Source of the DNA: Nephrocerus scutellatus
Taxonomy: Eukaryota > Arthropoda > Insecta > Diptera > Pipunculidae
Direction of reading: 5' to 3'
NCBI GenBank assembly: GCA_947095585.1
Contig: OX352763.1
Coordinates: 38,676,010-38,740,009, forward strand
DNA length: 64,000 nt
In this document: in pieces, positions 54,405 to 64,000 of the stretch
How the letters are laid out: each line of letters begins with the position of its first letter
How positions within the stretch are numbered: the stretch's first letter is position 1
Notes under the pieces: generated by a model
What the model was told of the DNA's origin: nothing
The model's input: the letters and a program-made list of their open reading frames with translations, nothing else
Database searches by the model: none
Translations under genes and position numbers: made by a program

Positions 54405-55834
54405 TCCCCTTATGTGCAGAAGCCGTTGTGAACGTCTACGAGTACAATAGCCCTCTCATTGCAGTGAAACAAGGAACGGGAAGAATAATAAACGGAAACT
54501 ATAAAATAATACATACCATAAACCTTACCGATTACGAAGAAATAATAGATGGCCTAAGAGCAGATGTGCACCACAATATCCTTAAAACAAATCCTTATTT
54601 ACAACAATTAAGTCACCAACTTTCTAAAATAGACAACCTGATGGAGCAACTACAAGGAAAAAATCTGAGGAAGACTAAAAGATCAATAAACTGGATAGGA
54701 TCCGCCTGGAAATGGCTGGCTGGTAATCCAGATGCGACAGACTGGGATAACATTTTGGCAAAAAGCAATGAACTTATTAGTAATAACAATAAGCAATATC
54801 AAGTAAATCAGCGCTTCAGCAAATTAAGCAATAACCTAATAGATAAATATAATAGAATAACCGAAATTTTAGACACAAATAATACAGGAAAATATGAACA
54901 AATACTTTTTAACAAGCTTGGTCTACTTAAAGACGAAATCGGAGAAATAGTTTTAGCAGGACAACTTGCCAAAAAAAGTATAGTTAATTCAAATTTACTA
55001 AACAAGGCTGATATTGCTGACTTACTTTCCAAAACAGGAACACTTCCTTTTAAGAACGAACTTCAGGCCATCGAATATTCTGAACCCATCATGGTAATAA
55101 AAGATAATCTCCTATTATACGTTATTTGCTTGCCCCAAACGGAAGAGGTAGTGTTTAACAACATCATAATACGATCAACAGTAAAAAACAACAAAAGGAT
55201 AGATCTAGACTTTTTTAACTTGTTTATATCCCAAACAACGAAGTTTGGTGTCAGAGAAAAATGTACCGTAATACAAGATACGACTATCTGTAGAAAAAAT
55301 CAACTTCAAAAACTAGCTCCAAGCCATTGCATTATTAAGCTCTTAAATAGCGAAGATGCAACATGTAATTACCAATTTCAAAATAAACCAATTGCCGAAC
55401 TCATAAATGAGGGTACCTTATTCTTAACTAACTACTACGGCAATCTTTCATACAGTCGAACCAATAGAATCCTTAACGGCACTTTCCTAATTAATTTTCA
55501 AAATGAATCAATTGAATTAGATAACATTAAATACACAAATTGGGAAAGTCGATCATACCATATTTTACCTCCATTACTATATAATAACCTGACGGAAAGT
55601 GGTATGAGATTAGATCTCCAGTATCTTCACAAACTTCATTTGGACAACGTTAAGAAATTATCCCATTTTTCATCTTATACGGCTCTCTCAATAGGCTCAG
55701 ATATAACCATCCTATTAATTAGTATATTGCTAAATCTTATTCTAATCTTTTGTTTGAAATTTAAAAAACAAAATGAACCCCTTGATGCCACTTTTAAAAT
55801 TTCAAATCTAGAACCCATTAAGATAAACTTTTGA
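54401..55834 (+). CDS. env: Envelope protein of errantivirus-type provirus
   Basis: About 476 codons, open from 54401; 468 of them follow the GTG at 54428. Errantivirus Env is related to the fusion (F) proteins of baculoviruses and mediates membrane fusion. Visible, counting from 54428: a sequon NLT at 32-34, a furin-type site RKTKR at 81-85, then the fusion-peptide-like SINWIGSAWKWLAG, a long ectodomain with several Cys, and one transmembrane helix near 426-445 (ITILLISILLNLILIF) with a short cytoplasmic tail. There is no good ATG at the start. A splice acceptor CCCATTTCAG (AG at 54398-54399) lies directly upstream and the frame after it opens with hydrophobic residues (LIPLCAEA). The start is therefore probably supplied by a 5' exon through splicing, as is known for gypsy-type env. 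No break is seen. Confidence 0.88.
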   Translation, partial: LIPLCAEAVVNVYEYNSPLIAVKQGTGRIINGNYKIIHTINLTDYEEIIDGLRADVHHNILKTNPYLQQLSHQLSKIDNLMEQLQGKNLRKTKRSINWIGSAWKWLAGNPDATDWDNILAKSNELISNNNKQYQVNQRFSKLSNNLIDKYNRITEILDTNNTGKYEQILFNKLGLLKDEIGEIVLAGQLAKKSIVNSNLLNKADIADLLSKTGTLPFKNELQAIEYSEPIMVIKDNLLLYVICLPQTEEVVFNNIIIRSTVKNNKRIDLDFFNLFISQTTKFGVREKCTVIQDTTICRKNQLQKLAPSHCIIKLLNSEDATCNYQFQNKPIAELINEGTLFLTNYYGNLSYSRTNRILNGTFLINFQNESIELDNIKYTNWESRSYHILPPLLYNNLTESGMRLDLQYLHKLHLDNVKKLSHFSSYTALSIGSDITILLISILLNLILIFCLKFKKQNEPLDATFKISNLEPIKINF

Positions 55835-55852
55835 TCAGCGGGACGCTGATAC

Positions 55853-55865
55853 TTAAGAAGGGGGG
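55853..55865 (+). promoter_or_regulatory. Polypurine tract of the provirus
   Basis: AAGAAGGGGGG directly before the 3' LTR (LTR starts AGTTAAC at 55866). Primer for plus-strand DNA synthesis. Confidence 0.85.
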
Positions 55866-56247
55866 AGTTAACACAAATATCGGTCGTTGCCCTTTACACA
55901 ATCCCACACTGCGTTTCCACACAATACCTTTTACCGATGACACTGCACAATATTTCACCTGCCCAGACACCCAATTTCCCGTGTTGCAATATTGTTTTGC
56001 TGTAGACTGTAGAGTAAGCATAATTTGCAGAAGTAATATTCTTGCTTTAATAATTCTTAGAATAAGAATTATTAAAACTAAAACAATAGCATAAGCATAA
56101 TTTGTAATTCCTAGAATAAGTATTATTGAAAGCAAATTTGTTAAATTATAAATATACGCAATAAATAAATTATCAGTAGTTCTGATTCAACCTCTAACTG
56201 CACGTGTTGTATTTTTTTTGGAGCTGCGCGACTCAAATACCTTAACT
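55866..56247 (+). repeat. 3' LTR of errantivirus-type provirus
   Basis: 382 bp, read as identical to 48813-49194, including the 14-bp hairpin (56046-56076) and the AATAAA. Confidence 0.95.
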
Positions 56248-56251
56248 TGCA

Positions 56252-57864
56252 TGTGTGACACATATAATTTGTTTACTTAAGTGTAACAATTTTTATTCCT
56301 TTTAGTGAAGTGAAAAGTGCCAACGGAGAGAAAATGTAAGTGGAAACATAATCTTGATTAAATGTTGTTGAGTAAAAAATTCAGGTTTAGAAAAAGATGA
56401 TACGCAAATGGCTCATTTATTGACCACCGCTGATAGAAATAAGGATAAACCAGTGAAAAGGTTCCTGCAATATTCCAGAGAATCGATTGGGTTCGCAAAA
56501 ATTCTCTGGTTATCTATATTCTGTATTCTCTGGTATTCTGTGCTTATCTATTTTGTCTAATGAAACCAAGTGTCATTCAGAACTTTAGTAGTTTAGTCAG
56601 TTCGACATGAGGCAGCAGTTTACGAAGCGTTTTCTTATACTTTTTTGTTATTTTCCTAATTTGGTTATTTTATAAAGGCCAGAAATTAATTTGCTTCCAA
56701 CACTAATCTGGCTAACAGGTGCACTTTCGATTAGCAGTGACGTAGTCTATGAATAAGTTATTAGCAAGTAATAGTTTAGTCGTGAGCAAAAAATTTATGT
56801 GATTAAATATAGCCGTTGAAGATAAAGTGTCGCAGGTTACAATCATCGCTTAGTCAGTGTTTTATTAACCTTAATGGAAATAGTGTATATTCTATTTGCC
56901 GAAGAGAGATGAAAATTGTATGTTTTTAGCGTTTAAGAACAGTATTGGGCCAGAGGGCCCATTGTGTAGACATTAAAATTCAAGTAGCGAAGAGTTTGAT
57001 TTATCACAACTCGTATTTTAATGCAGCAGTTGCTTATTTAACCCTTAACCATAAGTTGACTATTTTGCTAATCGATATACTAATTGTCCATTTCAGTCGC
57101 TCACTTGCGCATGAACGCACACACATAAAGTACAAGCCTAAGTAATGCAATGTTTTGAAAATAACACAATTAGCATTAAACTAATTAGTACACGTAGTCT
57201 GTAGGACTTTTATACATAAATACTTTACTTTAATACTTATAAAGGACTGTAAATTAAATGTCTCGGAAAACACGGAGTCGACTGACTGAACTGAAAGGAG
57301 TGTTTACGTCGCCAACTAAAGGACCTGCAACTAGAGAACTTTCTTTCTTCAGTTACAATATGGAATAATCTGTTGGGGAGGTGCGTACTTCTACAAAATT
57401 CAGCAATTGGCTGTAATGCAAAAGTGTGTTATTAGAAATATTTGTAATGCAAACCGTTTAACTCTATATTAACTTCGCGTGCCCGTTGTAGACCCGTTAA
57501 TTTAAAAATTATTAAATGTGTGTTGTGTTTTATATGCAAAATCCTTTATGAACTCGAAAGCCTGAATTTCGTAACAATATATTAAGAAAAGCGTAAGCGA
57601 CAAGGATGAGAATTTAGGCACGCCAGCAATGATCCCATGCGAAGATGAAGAAATACCATACAATAAAAACGGTTTCGTTTTTTTTTTATACAAAAAGAAA
57701 GTTTTTAGAAAATAAAGAAAGTTTTTTTTTAAAACAAAGTGAACTAATGGCGTGCATGACTCTTTGTTGGGAGCGAAGCATTAAGAAACCTTTTTTTTAA
57801 ATTTTTTTTTTATTTTTTTTACACGCATCAAACACGCCTCATGCGACACGCGCCCCACTTGTCA
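56252..57864. other. Stretch without recognised genes
   Basis: AT-rich flank of the provirus. At 57470-57495 there is an isolated R1 end (TCTATATTAACTTCGCGTG, then CCCGTTG). At 57820-57860 an ACACGCATCAAACACGCCTC run resembles the arm of the foldback-like element at 41811-44565. Confidence 0.45.
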
Positions 57865-57930
57865 CAATTGTTTTAAAATTAATCCCATTAAATTCTGACT
57901 GGTAGAAGCCGAGATATACGAGTTCCTACC
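57865..57930 (+). repeat. J2 dispersed repeat, short copy
   Basis: CACAATTGTTTTAAAATTAA then ATTCTGACTGGTAGAAGCCG and AGATATACGAG. Central block of J2 only. Confidence 0.65.
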
Positions 57931-58009
57931 AAAAACTTTCCACTACTATAGACACACGAGGTAATGTATTCTGCTATGCGAGTGACTACACACACCCGTG
58001 TATGTATAT

Positions 58010-58370
58010 TTAGTTGTAATTCAGTCCAAAGAATAATTTATCTTAGAAGCCTAATAGTATGCAACGTTAAATGTAGGTCTATCATTTATAAGTGATAGGT
58101 CATTCAATCAAAAGCGATTTCTAAAATAGACTGAAAAAACCACATTTTGCTTTGCAAATGTTTATGCTTAAAAAAATCGGTAGCTATGCGTAGATTGAGT
58201 ATTTTTTTCAGTTTTATCAGGGGTAGTAACCCCAATTAATGAAAAAATAACTCCATCGCAAGCTGAGCGCTAACCAATTGTTTTAAAACAAGCCCAATCA
58301 AATTTTGACTGCTATAGCCGAGATATACGACACGGCAAACAATCGTACAAACGTGTAAACGTTTTTATCG
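58010..58370 (+). repeat. J2 dispersed repeat, longer copy
   Basis: Shares TAGTTGTAATTCAGTC with 14293, then GAGCGCTAACCAATTGTTTT, AAAATTTTGACTG and AGCCGAGATATACGA. It runs straight into the R1 copy at 58375. Confidence 0.6.
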
Positions 58371-58374
58371 GCAC

Positions 58375-59180
58375 ACCTCGCGCCTCAGGGCCCGCCCTAC
58401 ACTCACAAAATTTTACAAAAAGTTGTGTCCATCCATGAAAAAATTACGCCATGTGTCTAAAATTTTAAAAAATTGGGCTAATTTTTATATTTTTTTAGGG
58501 AAGCCCTCGGGCTTCGGGGCCCCTTCAGACCAAAAATTTTACAAAAGTTTTTTACCATCGGAGGTAGAAATTTTTTTTAAAAAAAATTATATGGGACGAA
58601 GTAATCTGAAGCAAGAACAATTATTGTGCAAACCAGTGTGCCAATAGGGTCGTTTTTGTATGGGCCTCAGGGCTCGTTCACGCCAACAATTCTACAAAAA
58701 GTTTTATTCGTCGGAGATACACATGTATATAAAATTTGAAAAAAATCGGGTTAATTGTTTTAAAAATGCGTATGGGGCCTCACGACCCCAGGGGCCCGGG
58801 GTCTCCAAAATTTTTACAAAAAGTGTTCCCCATCGGAGATACACATGTATATAAAATTTGAAAAAAAATCGGGTTAGTTTTTTTATGGGGCCTCACGACC
58901 CCCGGGTCCGCGGTCTCCAAAATTTTTACAAAATATGTTGTCCATTGGAGATACACATGTATACAAAATTTGAAGAAAATCGGGTAAAATATGTAAAAAA
59001 TTTGTATGGGAGCCGCCCGACCCCGAGGTCCGAGAGGCCCCAAACTTTAAAACAAAGTGTTGTGTGTGCAAAGTTTCAGTGAAATCGGACTTTGGGAAGT
59101 GGGTTTAAAATTGATCGGAAGATTCCACGACAAACAAAGGAACACACGGGCAAGCGAAGTTAATATAGAGATTTTAAAAA
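58375..59180 (+). repeat. R1 dispersed repeat, longest array
   Basis: About six GC-core units (cores near 58390, 58510, 58670, 58785, 58900 and 59020), the last four spaced about 115 bp. Unit order: TATGGGGCCTCACGACCCC, GGGGTCTCCAAAATTTTTAC, ATCGGAGATACACATGTATA, AAATTTGAAAAAAATCGGGT and an A/T arm. It ends with the R1 3' end: AAAATTGATCGGAAGATTCC, ACGACAAACAAAGG and GCGAAGTTAATATAGAGATT. Confidence 0.8.
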
Positions 59181-60329
59181 TAAACTGCTTCGCCTATCGT
59201 AAAAATTCATGGGATTAATTACATTTTTAATTCATCGTTATTGACTCCTTAAACATTTTCATAAGCAGACGGATGAAAGGACAATTTTACACTAAATTAA
59301 GTTACAGAGACTTCTACGCTGATTCACAAGTCAACTAGAAACTCGTCAGTAATTTTTGAAATTAAAAAACCAAGTGCCACTTCCTATGGCAATAGCAAAA
59401 AAAACATCAATGAAGGGCAAATAATAAATTGCAATTAACGTTGTCATTTTTTGAAAAAAGACATAAAGTGGCGAATGTCTGGATTCATTTAGGCGTCTTA
59501 CTTCTCTTTCGGGTTGAATAATTTATAAAACGTGCTTTTCCTTTTTCATTTTGCAATCTTTTCCACTCTCTCTGGAATACAAAAGAATAATTCCTCATTA
59601 AATGAGCGATATTTGACAAAGCGGATCCTTCGGGAGTAGTCTTCGACTCTATATTTTTCTACTTTTGCTTAATTTACGTTCCATTCATTGTTATTACGGC
59701 GAACGCTCTGTCTGCTTACTGTCGTGCTGTCAATCTTGGAATAATCTAGTCTAGTGTCCTACCAGCCTTGATTTATTTTTCCCTCAAATGAGCTACTACT
59801 CCTGCAGTTCTTTGGATCGCCAAGTGGTCGCTTCGCCAACGACCATTTTGTAACTAATCATTTTATAAACGTAATGCTTGGGTAGGTAAATTCAGAAGAT
59901 AATTTGTAAGATGTCAGGCGAGTGTGGGGATGATTTTTCTCAATTCACTTACATTCTTACATTAAAGTAGATACCGCATCAAATTTATCAAGGAGTCTTA
60001 AATGGGTCGACATTCTTTTATTGCTTACTCTTCTTTTGTTCTTTGTTTCAATTAATGTCATTTATCTTCCAGTTTTTTAGGATATTTTCCATTAACTTTT
60101 CATATTCAAGCTCAAATGAAAGGTGGCAGAGAAATCAGAAAAGTTGATAATTCTAAAAAGTTTTGCCTTTAAACTTGGGTTCGATCATATTTTTCAAATA
60201 AAAAATAAAAAAAGTATTTTGCAATGCATTTGCTCCATAACTGTTGAGCGATGTAGGTATAAGTGGAACGACGAAGTAATCTGAATTTCAATTTTGTGAA
60301 GCAAGAACAATTATCGTGCAAACTAATGT
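59181..60329. other. Stretch without recognised features
   Basis: AT-rich, no motif recognised. Confidence 0.45.
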
Positions 60330-60536
60330 GCCAAAACGGTCGGTTTTGTATGAGTTCACAAATTAATCCAATGCAAAATTTAAATAAAATCGGATAAGTT
60401 TTTTAAAAAAATTGCTTAGGAGCACCATATCACGATCACTCAAAATTTTTTACAAAGAGAGTTTCCAGAGGAGATACACATGTGTAAAATTTGAAAAAAA
60501 TCGGGTATACCCGAGGTCCGAGGGGCCCAAATTTTA
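60330..60536 (+). repeat. R1 dispersed repeat, part left of a LINE insertion
   Basis: Two R1 units with ATACACATGTGTAAAATTTG and the core CCCGAGGTCCGAGGGGCCC. It breaks off at AAATTTTAATC, where the LINE at 60537 begins, and R1 sequence resumes at 61540. Confidence 0.7.
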
Positions 60537-61535
60537 ATCATTGAACAGTCAGTTCAGTATCGCTCTCCTCTGCCTATGGTTTTTGTAGATTTTAAACGCG
60601 CTTTTGATAGCGTGGTCCGAAACATGATGTGGCAGATTTTGTCTAGCTATGGTGTTCCGGGAACACTCATTAACATCATAAAGGAGCTGTACCGCGACTC
60701 AACATGCCACGTCATTCATAACGGTCATATTGGCTCACTTTTCAACATCTACTCGGGAGTCAAGCAAGGTTGCACCCTCTCACCATTGCTTTTCACAATT
60801 GTCATCGACTGGGTGATGAAAATAGTAACCCGTACTCCATGGGGTTTGCCATGGAATATTTTTCACCGCCTAGAAGACCTGGACTATGCCGATGATATCT
60901 GTCTCTTATAACAGTCGTAAGATAACATGGAGCGAAAATTAAACTCACTAGAACTCTAGGCTAACAAAGTGGGTTTAAAAATTAACGTCTCAAAAACAAA
61001 ACTACTTCGCGTTAACGCTAGTGGAACATGTGATCTCTCGATTGACGGACATCAGATAGAGGAAGACGATAAGTTTTGTTATTGGGGCAGCTGGATGTCA
61101 AAAAATTGTGGTGCTGACTCGGATGTGTGCTCTGGTGTAAACAAGGCGCTACAGTCCTATAGTATGCTAAATAATATCTGGAACTCCTCGCAAATCTTCC
61201 AGAATCTAAAGCTAACGATCTTCAGATCACAGTCAATTGCGACGCGCCTCCAGTCTTCGTCAACAAGTGCTTAAGGAGGATACTGAGAATAATATGGCCA
61301 TATATTATTACCAATCCAGATCACTAGCAGGCGATGAATGCTGGATTACGAAACTAGCGCTCGACTGGAATCCACAAGAAAGCCGCCGAGTTGGCGTCCT
61401 AGCAAGACAAGACAATAGAATAGGAAGCAAGATCCCAGGGGCAGAGTGGCGTCTCCTGAAATCTCAGGCGATAAATCGAGTTCGTTGGCGGGCGTTTGTA
61501 GAAGCCGTATGCACCCCCGCGGAGTAAAGGAAAGA
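60537..61535 (+). pseudogene. LINE fragment (RTE-like/unplaced), RT to C-terminus
   Basis: Three frames in series. 60537-60911: IIEQSVQYRSPLPMVFVDFK, AFDSVVRNMMWQI, GVKQGCTLSPLLF and the active site LDYADDICLL. 60969-61274: GLKINVSKTKLLRVN, the region after the palm, and NKALQSYSMLNNIWNSSQI. 61237-61527: a C-terminal segment closing VRWRAFVEAVCTPAE and a stop. The RT wording differs clearly from the other LINEs in the window, so it is a further family. The YADD box is intact but a stop follows at once, and at least two frameshifts are present. It is 5'-truncated and sits inside an R1 copy. Confidence 0.75.
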
Positions 61536-61539
61536 AAGA

Positions 61540-62090
61540 AGATTGTCATGGGAGATACACATATGTGCAAAGTTTGAATAAAATCGGGCTTGAGAAAGTT
61601 GGTTAAAAATTGATCACAAGATTTTACGCAACAGCCAGCCACGGGAACATGAAGTTAATATAGAGAATTTAAAAATTAAAATTTTTCATGTAAATTCTCC
61701 AATAATCAAAAGTATACTGAATTCCACTCTAAATGCTGAAAATCCAAAACAAATGCTAAGCACTGCAACCCAAAAACAAAACAACCCCAATCGTAAAGCA
61801 AGCAGCGCAGCTTACAGCGCATCAGCTCATCAACGCACACAGAACACAGTCATTATAGTATGTTATGATCTGATGCCGCTATATGGGAAAACAATTGTAT
61901 GGAAGCCCCCCGATCCCGCAGCCCGATCACGTTAAATTTTGACAGAAAGTTTTGTCATGGGAAATACACATTGTGTGCAAAGTTTGAAAAATCGGACTTT
62001 AGGAAGTGTGCTAAAAACTGATCACAAGATTCTGCCCACCAGCCAGTCAGCCAGCCAGCCACGGGCACGCGAAGATAATTTAAAAAACAG
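61540..62090 (+). repeat. R1 dispersed repeat: end of one copy and a second, complete copy
   Basis: 61540-61675 completes the R1 copy split by the LINE (AAAATTGATCACAAGATTTT, CAGCCAGCCACGGGAAC, GAAGTTAATATAGAGAATTT). A second R1 copy follows head to tail: TTTTTCATGTAAATTCTCC at about 61681, the non-GC core, one GC core near 61915, and the end CAGCCAGCCAGCCACGGGC, CACGCGAAG near 62074. Confidence 0.75.
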
Positions 62091-62729
62091 GATACAATAT
62101 TCCAGAATGATATATTTTAGAGCAAACCACGGTTGAGACTGACCTTTATTTTCCGGATCCTCCGTCGAAAATTACTAAAAAGTGTTGAGAAATCTTCATA
62201 AGGAGGAATTTTTTCTAGTGTGAGTAACACCAACACCCATCATTACACATGTTTATTAAAAGACTAAAACTAAATTTTTTATGAATGCTGCCTTGCGAGC
62301 TGCTATCTAAACACTCAGTTCAATTTTATGAACTTTAATTAAAAATATCTGGAGCGCTTGTGGCTGTTTGAATGGCCACTTCTTACTTCTTCAGTTTGTC
62401 TAGTTCCATACCGTTAAAAATTAATCTGCCGTTGTTTGATGATTGCTGATATTGGAGGAACCTTGGCCAATGTGCAATCAGATCGAATTTTAGTATTATT
62501 GGAACTAAGGCATTAAAGAAACAAAAAAAAAGTATAAAAATAAGTCAGTTCACGACATGGTAACCTCAAAATGGCACTTTCATGAGTAGCAATCTTTGTT
62601 CGCGAGACACTTAAGTGTAAGGGTCAGGTTCAGACGACCCTGATATCACCATGGAGTTCATATTTTATTTAATCCCCAAAAAATTTTACTTTGAACAATT
62701 TATAGACCTCACAGGCATATAAGTTTCGA
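62091..62729. other. Stretch without recognised features
   Basis: AT-rich, no motif recognised. Confidence 0.45.
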
Positions 62730-64000
62730 CCCATTGTTTAAATAGACTTTAAATAGTCCTTGATTATAATTTGTGCACTACCTCAAACATAGTGTTGTGT
62801 GGTGACTTTAACTGTAACCTCTTGGATAAATATATGTCAGTTAACCTATTGGAATATATGAAGTCATTTAATCTGTCTCCCGTGAACTTATCTTATCCAA
62901 CTCATTTCTCTAGAGACTCAAGCTCCTTACTTAACGTTTATTTTGTAAGCGACCTCGATAAAACGCTCAACTTTCTGCAGCTGGTTTCTCTAAACATGAC
63001 CTTATTTATTATTTTTATTATTGCTGTTAGCACTATAGTAACATTGAACCAGAAATCAAATGTCGTATGTAAACTACGAAGTCTTTTTACATGTCGCTAG
63101 ATGAACTAACTGGGAACGCATCTACTACATGGCTTCAGTGAACGCAAAATATGTATGTTCTTACAACATGAAATAATAAGCCTATTTAATAGATTGGTTC
63201 CCATAAAAACATAAAGGAAGAATACCTCTGCGCCACTGTGGCTAGGCACTGATATTCTACTACTTATGCAAAAACGTGATAATGTCTACAGAGAATGGAT
63301 AAAACACCGTATTGATGCCTTATTACAAAATTACGGCGCTCTACGAAATAAAGTTATCTCCAAGATAAGATCTGCAAAGGCGGCCTACTATAGTAATCAG
63401 CTAGACAATTCGGGATCGGGACAAAAACTATAGAAACAGCTACAGCAACTTGGAAATCTGATGAAATTGATTGCGATAAGCTTAACGCCGAATTAATGGT
63501 TTCTTGCAGCACTCCGACTAGCACATCTTCCTTAGAGGAAAACGCAGAAGATGACCACAATAGCTCTTTTCGTTTTAGCAGGGTCTCTGATGACGATGTT
63601 GTGCAAGCTCTTTTGAGTATGAACTCTAAGGCTACTGGTCTAGATGGATTAAATCCTAGGTTGGTCAAAATCCTGTTGCCCCTTCATACTGCCTTTTATA
63701 ACTGATCTTTTTAACTCGGTGCTAACGATGTCCGTATTCCCATCCGAGTGGAAGAAAGCTAAAATCATCCCATTACCAAAGACGAAAAATTCTAGCAAGA
63801 CGGAATATAGACCCATTGCTATCTACCTTTACTGTCAAAAGTCTTAGAACAAATTCATAGATATCTCTCAGAAAACCATCTTCTCAAACCAATCAGGACT
63901 TATACCAAAGCGAAGCTGTAAAACGACATTTTTACACATTGTTAATGAAACGTGGATGTTTTTTGATAAAAATCACCCCACTTTTCTAATTTTTCTAGAT
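62730..64000 (+). pseudogene. CR1/jockey-type LINE, 5' half, running off the window
   Basis: 62771-63100: endonuclease piece with VLCGDFNCNLLDKY and the NLSYPTHF segment. About 63225-63420: RKNTSAPLWLGTDILLLMQK and VYREWIKHR, then IRSAKAAYYSNQLD, the linker before the RT. 63496-63705: NSKATGLDGLNPRLVKILLP, the first RT block. After a shift, FNSVLTMSVFPSEWKKAKII then PLPKTKNSSKTEYRPIA. Several stops and frame changes, so it is a relic. The remaining RT lies beyond base 64000. It may be of the same broad clade as 46615-48095 but the overlapping RT residues differ, so it is a separate family. Confidence 0.75.

Larger units (their letters stand above)
48813..56247 (+). mobile_element. Intact errantivirus-type provirus (gypsy-like, with env)
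   Basis: 7.435 kb, complete. LTRs of 382 bp starting AGTTAAC and ending CCTTAACT, as in gypsy-type errantiviruses. A TGGCGCCCGAGC primer site overlaps the LTR end by one base. Three ORFs follow: gag, pol (reached by -1 shift) and env. A polypurine tract AAGAAGGGGGG precedes the 3' LTR. The target duplication is TGCA (48809-48812 and 56248-56251). The two LTRs read as identical over all 382 bases and no ORF is broken, so this is a very recent insertion and possibly a competent endogenous retrovirus of insects. Such elements are expressed in ovarian follicle cells in flies; here this is only family knowledge. Confidence 0.95.

Noticed and set aside
58780..59071. Short open frames with GPRG-like and FFKFCIHVY-like residues
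   Set aside because: Translations of R1 units in several frames and on both strands, repeating with the unit. Not genes.

Overview
The window looks like repeat-rich euchromatin from a dipteran insect, probably a brachyceran with long introns. This is inferred from the class of transposable elements: an errantivirus with an envelope gene, jockey/CR1-like, RTE-like and LOA/I-like LINEs, a tRNA-derived SINE and a Merlin-type transposase relic. GT-AG introns and an AT-rich background fit. Species cannot be fixed by eye. No prokaryotic signal, real tRNA or rRNA gene, or CRISPR array was found.

Host gene. Only one host gene is supported: three plus-strand exons (3791-3887, 7957-8232, 9452-10885) with matching phases and good splice sites, encoding about 601 residues of a low-complexity Ser/Asn/Glu/Pro-rich C-terminus. 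It resembles the cytoplasmic tail of a cell-surface protein, but I do not recognise the gene. Its introns hold LINE relics and a 296-bp MITE 64 bp past an exon.

Left half (1-33 kb). Two decayed copies of one RTE-like LINE (1-2700, 29350-31868) each carry a nested copy of the same tRNA-derived SINE, in opposite orientations and with target duplications. Other LINE pieces, seven SINE copies in all, a Merlin/IS1595-type transposase relic (22.8-23.3 kb), a 351-bp tandem duplication (23.4-24.1 kb) and a foldback element made of about 18-bp iterations (26.3-27.7 kb) fill the rest, between AT-rich stretches where I see nothing.

Right half (33-64 kb). There are two young LTR elements. One is a Ty3/gypsy element on the minus strand (33334-38008), with a single intact 1406-codon gag-pol ORF, 181-bp LTRs differing at one base and a 5-bp target duplication. 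The other is an errantivirus-type provirus on the plus strand (48813-56247), with gag, pol and env all open, 382-bp LTRs that read as identical, a tRNA-Lys-type primer site, a -1 slippery heptamer in gag and a TGCA target duplication. Between and after them lie a 2.7-kb foldback element with long inverted arms, a CAAAAGACCC minisatellite, LOA/I-, CR1/jockey- and RTE-type LINE pieces, and two dispersed repeat families. One family (here 'R1') has defined ends and a variable number of about 115-bp GC-core units. The other (here 'J2') shares a conserved block around CTGACTGGTAGAAG. R1 is my best candidate for something undescribed.
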